Below are positions 60,501 through 64,000 of a DNA stretch of 64,000 nucleotides, piece after piece; positions within the stretch are counted from its first letter, which is position 1, and the number at the start of each line of letters is the position of its first letter. The DNA lies in contig CM028906.1 in the NCBI GenBank assembly GCA_016801845.1, forward strand, positions 18,289,001-18,353,000. Reading direction: 5' to 3'. The position numbers and the translations under genes were made by a program. Under the pieces are notes generated by a model, which had not been told where the DNA came from, did not search any database, and saw nothing but the letters and a program-made list of their open reading frames with translations. The DNA comes from Polydactylus sextarius (Eukaryota; Chordata; Actinopteri; Polynemidae).

Positions 60501-63500
60501 ACCGTTATGAGTCTGTGGGAGATAATGAAGCCACACACACTGTCTATACTCATTAGCCTTTAAATATGAGGATACACTGAATCCACTGTCACTGTTTTAA
60601 CGATTCACTCTCTGTTTCTGTTTCTTTGCTTTCAGGGTTTTTTGGCTCCGGGTGAGATTGATCCTCTCAACAGAAGATTCTCCACAAACTTCAAACCTGA
60701 CGTCGTCGTACAAGGTCAGTGATTGATCAGAGGATTAAACATATGTTGAATCAGAAAATCGAACTGTGAAAATCTAACAGAGAGTTGTCATCTGTAGTTA
60801 TCGTCATAAATGTGTTTCATCAACAAGAAGTCATTTTTGGTTTCTGTACAGATTTCTTTATAAAATTGAGAATATACTGAGCTTGTCTCTGTGTCAGTGT
60901 GTGTTCTGGCGGAGTCGGAGGAGATCCAGGAGTTGCTCAGTGATCACGGGATCCTGGTCCAGACAATGTCGGAGGCTCTGCCCATCAGAGTCCTGCCTGC
61001 TCGTATCCTGAGCCACGTCTACGTCCGACTGGGTAAACAAGCTGTTTTCTCCTCAGTGTCCACATGAGTTTGTGTGTTGTAGGTTAACAAGAGTTTCACC
61101 ACAGGAAACTGCAAGAAGCTGAATCTTAGTGGGAGACCGTACAGACACATCGGAGTCCTGGGGACCTCCAAGTTCTACGAGATCAGAAATCGCTCCTATG
61201 TCTTCACCCCACAGGTAAAATGGTGTTTGAACAGCATCAACCACAGAGAGAAGAGGAAGTGATGACCAACGGGAAAAAACATTTCTGACTTCGTCTCATC
61301 TCCGTTTGTTCTCACTGTCCAGTTTCTGGATCAGCATCATTTCTACCTGGCTCTGGACAACCAGATGATTGTGGAGATGTTACGCACAGAGCTGGCGTAT
61401 CTGTCGTCCTGCTGGAGGATGACAGGACGGCCCACGCTCACCTTCCCCATCACCCATAGCATGCTAGGTAAAGTACACTTAAAGGTGCACTGTGCAAGAT
61501 TTTTAAGTTAATATACCTGCCTTGTAGCCACTGTGATGTTTAAATTACCCCTTATGGGATGAATGAAGAGTCTCTCAGCTGTCCCCACCGTCTCTTGGCG
61601 AAAAACCATACGTGCAAGATAAGCGTCACTGCCCTGGTGATGTTGGATTCTCTAAGGGCGTGTTCGGCAGCACAAGGTTGTGCAATGATTTGCAACAGGC
61701 TTTTGATGTAGTTTTCTCATTAGGTAGGCGTGTTCAAAGAGTTACCCAATCAGTGCCAATGTGTATATAACCCCGCCCATTTAAAAGCGAGTAATAAGTA
61801 CTAATTAGTTGTAGTAAGTAGTGTAAGGCTTTTGTTTCTGTTGAAATAAACATTTTGCTACGTATCAAACATTTTGAACTCAGCCTTACTCTGAGACTGT
61901 ACGGGGAGCTTCCTAGAGAAAACTTCATGCTGCTTTTGTATGAAATATGAAAGATGAAAATGAGACGTGATGTTTCTGTGTGTCTGTGATCGGGAACATA
62001 CCTGAGGATCTTCATCACACTGATTCATTCCATCTCTGTTCAGATGAGGAAGGTGCTGCGATCGACCCGTGTATTTTAGCAACACTGAGGAAGCTGCAGG
62101 ACGGATACTTTGCCGGAGCGAGGTTTGTCATCATCAGACTCTAACCTTACATATTTATGTAAACTGTGTGTTGAGGTTTGTTTGTGTGGTTGTTCCCTCA
62201 GGGTGCAGATGTCAGACCTCTCCAGTTTTCAGACCACGTCGTTTCACACTCGCCTGAGTTTCCTGGATGAGCAGAATGATGACAGTTTACTGGAGGATGA
62301 GGATGATGATGATGAATATGGAGAAGAGTACAGTAAATGTGGCCCCTCAGGTAAATACTGATGAGCTGAGTGTGTGTCTCGTGTTATGATGAAGTGACAG
62401 TAACATGTGTCATGTATGTGTTTAACTCCAGAGGACTCCACTGACATGTTCGACCAGTATCTTACTCAGCTGCTTCACAGCACCAACACTAGGAGTCATC
62501 TGCCTCCCATCCAGAGGGGGCAGCACCACGTCTTCAGTGCCGAACACACTACCAGAGACATCCTGTCTCTCATGGCCCAGGTCCAGGGCCTGAACATGCC
62601 CAGTGAGTCCAACCTCAACCATTTAACAAACCAGACAAATGATGTGAACTGCTTACAGGAATTGAGCAGATCATAAACATAATCATTCAAAGTTATTATC
62701 AAAGATGTCTGTTTTAAGACTGGACAGGTAACCTTCATATTATCATCATATTATCATATATATATATATATTATAGACATTTTGATTAATAGCAGCAAAA
62801 GTTCTCAAACATTAAAGTTTGAAACACAAATTGCCTTAGATGAGATTAAACAGTAAGAAGTTGTTGTCACTTCAGTTCATGGGTTCTCATCAGTATCTGG
62901 CTACATATTGATTATATGACACTTTATTAGATAAATATCAGATGAAACATAAAACTATAATCATTTTGTCTGTGTCAGAGTCGTCCATGTATCTTCCTGT
63001 GGCTCCTGTCATGAACAAACACCGGAAATCCCTGAATCTTCTTGAAGTTCCTCATCATCAGCATGGTCCTCATCCAAAGCAGAACAAGGTACAATGCAGT
63101 TTTAACTGTAACTCTGCAGTTTTAACTGTGTCTCTGCACCTTTAACTCACTGTGAAATCCAACTCAGCCCCACAGCGCCGCTGACCTCCATCTTCCTCGA
63201 GATGCTCAGGGAAACACAGACTTTGCGTCATTGGTTCGTCAGCTGAAGGAGTGTCCAACTCTGCAGGACCAGGCCGACATCCTCTACATCCTCTATGTCA
63301 TGAAGTACGGACACAGATGTGATGTCACACACTCACACTTTTCTGTAGATTTGAATTGATGAATTGAAATCAGTGTGGTTTTCATTTGATGACCAGAGGA
63401 GCTGAGTGGATGGTGGAGCTGTCAGGACCTGGGCAGGGTGGAGTCAGTGTGCGGTCACTGTTGGAGGAGCTTTATGTTCAGGCTGGAGCCAGTAAAGAGT

Positions 63501-63559
63501 GGGGCCTCATCAGATACATCTCTGGGATACTACGCAAGAGAGTGGAGGTCCTTGCTGAG
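56286..63559 (+). CDS. phka2: PHKA2, phosphorylase kinase alpha (liver type), 5' part
   Basis: Twenty-two coding exons join in frame to the first 841 of about 1235 residues: 56286-56363, 57664-57822, 58377-58424, 58544-58712, 58789-58871, 59054-59134, 59252-59350, 59434-59580, 59730-59783, 59886-60008, 60108-60203, 60305-60412, 60636-60714, 60898-61032, 61105-61214, 61323-61467, 62044-62122, 62202-62350, 62432-62602, 62979-63088, 63168-63304, 63397-63559. The gene continues past the right edge. The start MRSRSNSGVRLDGYARLV and the GH15 glucoamylase-like domain (DAWVRDNVYSVLAVWGLGMA, VVGDDQWGHLQVDATS, NIECEWPVFWTY) are diagnostic. PHKA2-type residues include KVEKFKHTQST and YGMWERGDKTNQGIPEL. 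The subunit regulates the phosphorylase kinase complex controlling glycogen breakdown in the cytosol. An acidic Asp/Glu run (about 62290-62330) lies in the variable loop. PHKA1 is the less likely paralogue. Confidence 0.93.
57290..57412. repeat. Degenerate TTATAAGTTATAATG repeat in phka2 intron 1
   Basis: Imperfect repeats of a unit near GTTATAATGTTAT with an AT bias. Confidence 0.6.
57484..57540. repeat. Compound (CA)n(TA)n microsatellite in phka2 intron 1
   Basis: A pure CA run passes directly into a pure TA run about 120 bases before the exon 2 acceptor. Confidence 0.95.
61480..61910 (+). mobile_element. LTR-like or MITE-like insertion in phka2 intron 16
   Basis: The block starts with AAAGGTGCACTGTGCAAGAT, a beginning typical of abundant fish interspersed repeats. 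It then shows a compact polymerase II layout: CCAAT at about 61747, TATATAA at about 61764, a GC box CCCCGCCC at about 61772, and AATAAA at about 61846. Promoter, short transcribed piece and poly(A) signal in 100 bases is what a solo LTR looks like. I could not define ends or target-site duplications, and no coding remains. Confidence 0.35.
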
Positions 63560-64000
63560 GTCAGTCACACTCATAGACTTTTATTTATCTAGATTAAATC
63601 CAGTTCAGGTCCTGGATCAGGTCTTTGTTACTGGGCTCTAATCTGTCCTGTGAGCGCATCCACTGGACATTAAGTCAAATACGTGTGATATACTTCTCTT
63701 TAGTATCATTAAATTCTCTAACAAAGTAGCATTTTTTCATAGACTTTCTGTTGCAAAAAATTCAACGTTATTTAATAACTGATGTCAAACATGTTCAGCT
63801 AATGGAGATAGAAAAGAAGAAAACCTGTCATTCAAAACAGTTATAAAAAAGTGATTAAGTAGAGAACAACTGTACATCATTTATACTTTATATGTTTAAA
63901 AGAAACCCACTTTCTCTTGTTGAAGTCATCTCCCTCAATCTGCTTAGTTTTCAGAAAAGAAAATCATTTTTATACATTTATACAAAATCACCTTTACACA
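63560..64000. other. phka2 intron 22, running off the right edge
   Basis: AT-rich DNA after the donor at 63560; no further exon is visible before the window ends. Confidence 0.7.

Overview
This window is vertebrate nuclear DNA, most likely from a ray-finned (teleost) fish. Genes are split into many short GT-AG exons with small introns. The intergenic DNA is AT-rich and packed with (CA)n and (TA)n microsatellites. Promoters sit in CpG-rich islands. Every protein I rebuilt exon by exon is a close relative of a known vertebrate protein, and seven complete genes were closed codon-for-codon from start to stop. I see no bacterial or viral operon, CRISPR array, rRNA or convincing tRNA.

Layout. Positions 1-139 (-) may be one exon of an upstream gene. 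whamm (+) runs 1330-7685, then a convergent intergenic stretch of about 2.8 kb. homer2 (-) runs 28422-10451, with two large introns holding most of the simple repeats and two weak mobile-element relics. A CpG-rich head-to-head promoter separates homer2 from ramac (+, 29498-30512). A gene-free 5.6 kb follows. btbd1 (-) runs 39498-36138, head to head with tm6sf1 (+, 40673-44043). Next come zrsr2 (+, 45233-49268) tail to tail with ap1s2 (-, 52899-50463), an AT-rich spacer with a dead LINE 3' end, and the first 22 coding exons of phka2 (+, from 56286), which runs off the right edge.

Synteny. From memory, whamm, homer2, ramac, btbd1 and tm6sf1 match human 15q25.2 in order and orientation. zrsr2, ap1s2 and phka2 match genes of human Xp22. 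The junction is at 44.0-45.2 kb. The genes do not form a pathway: they cover actin nucleation (WHAMM), synaptic or Ca2+ scaffolding (Homer2), mRNA cap methylation (RAMAC), a Cullin-3 adaptor (BTBD1), a lipid-related membrane protein (TM6SF1), minor-spliceosome 3' splice-site recognition (ZRSR2), clathrin adaptor sorting (AP1S2) and glycogenolysis control (PHKA2).

The most interesting signals are local. Short tandem duplications have copied exon edges in three genes: a start codon plus acceptor in ap1s2, a splice donor in homer2 and the stop codon of btbd1. Others are an Arg-Asp repeat expansion in ramac, a splice donor inside a TG microsatellite in whamm, a perfect 33-bp duplication carrying AP-1 sites 5' of tm6sf1, and a stop-free in-frame 96-bp intron in zrsr2. 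I found no clearly new biological system.
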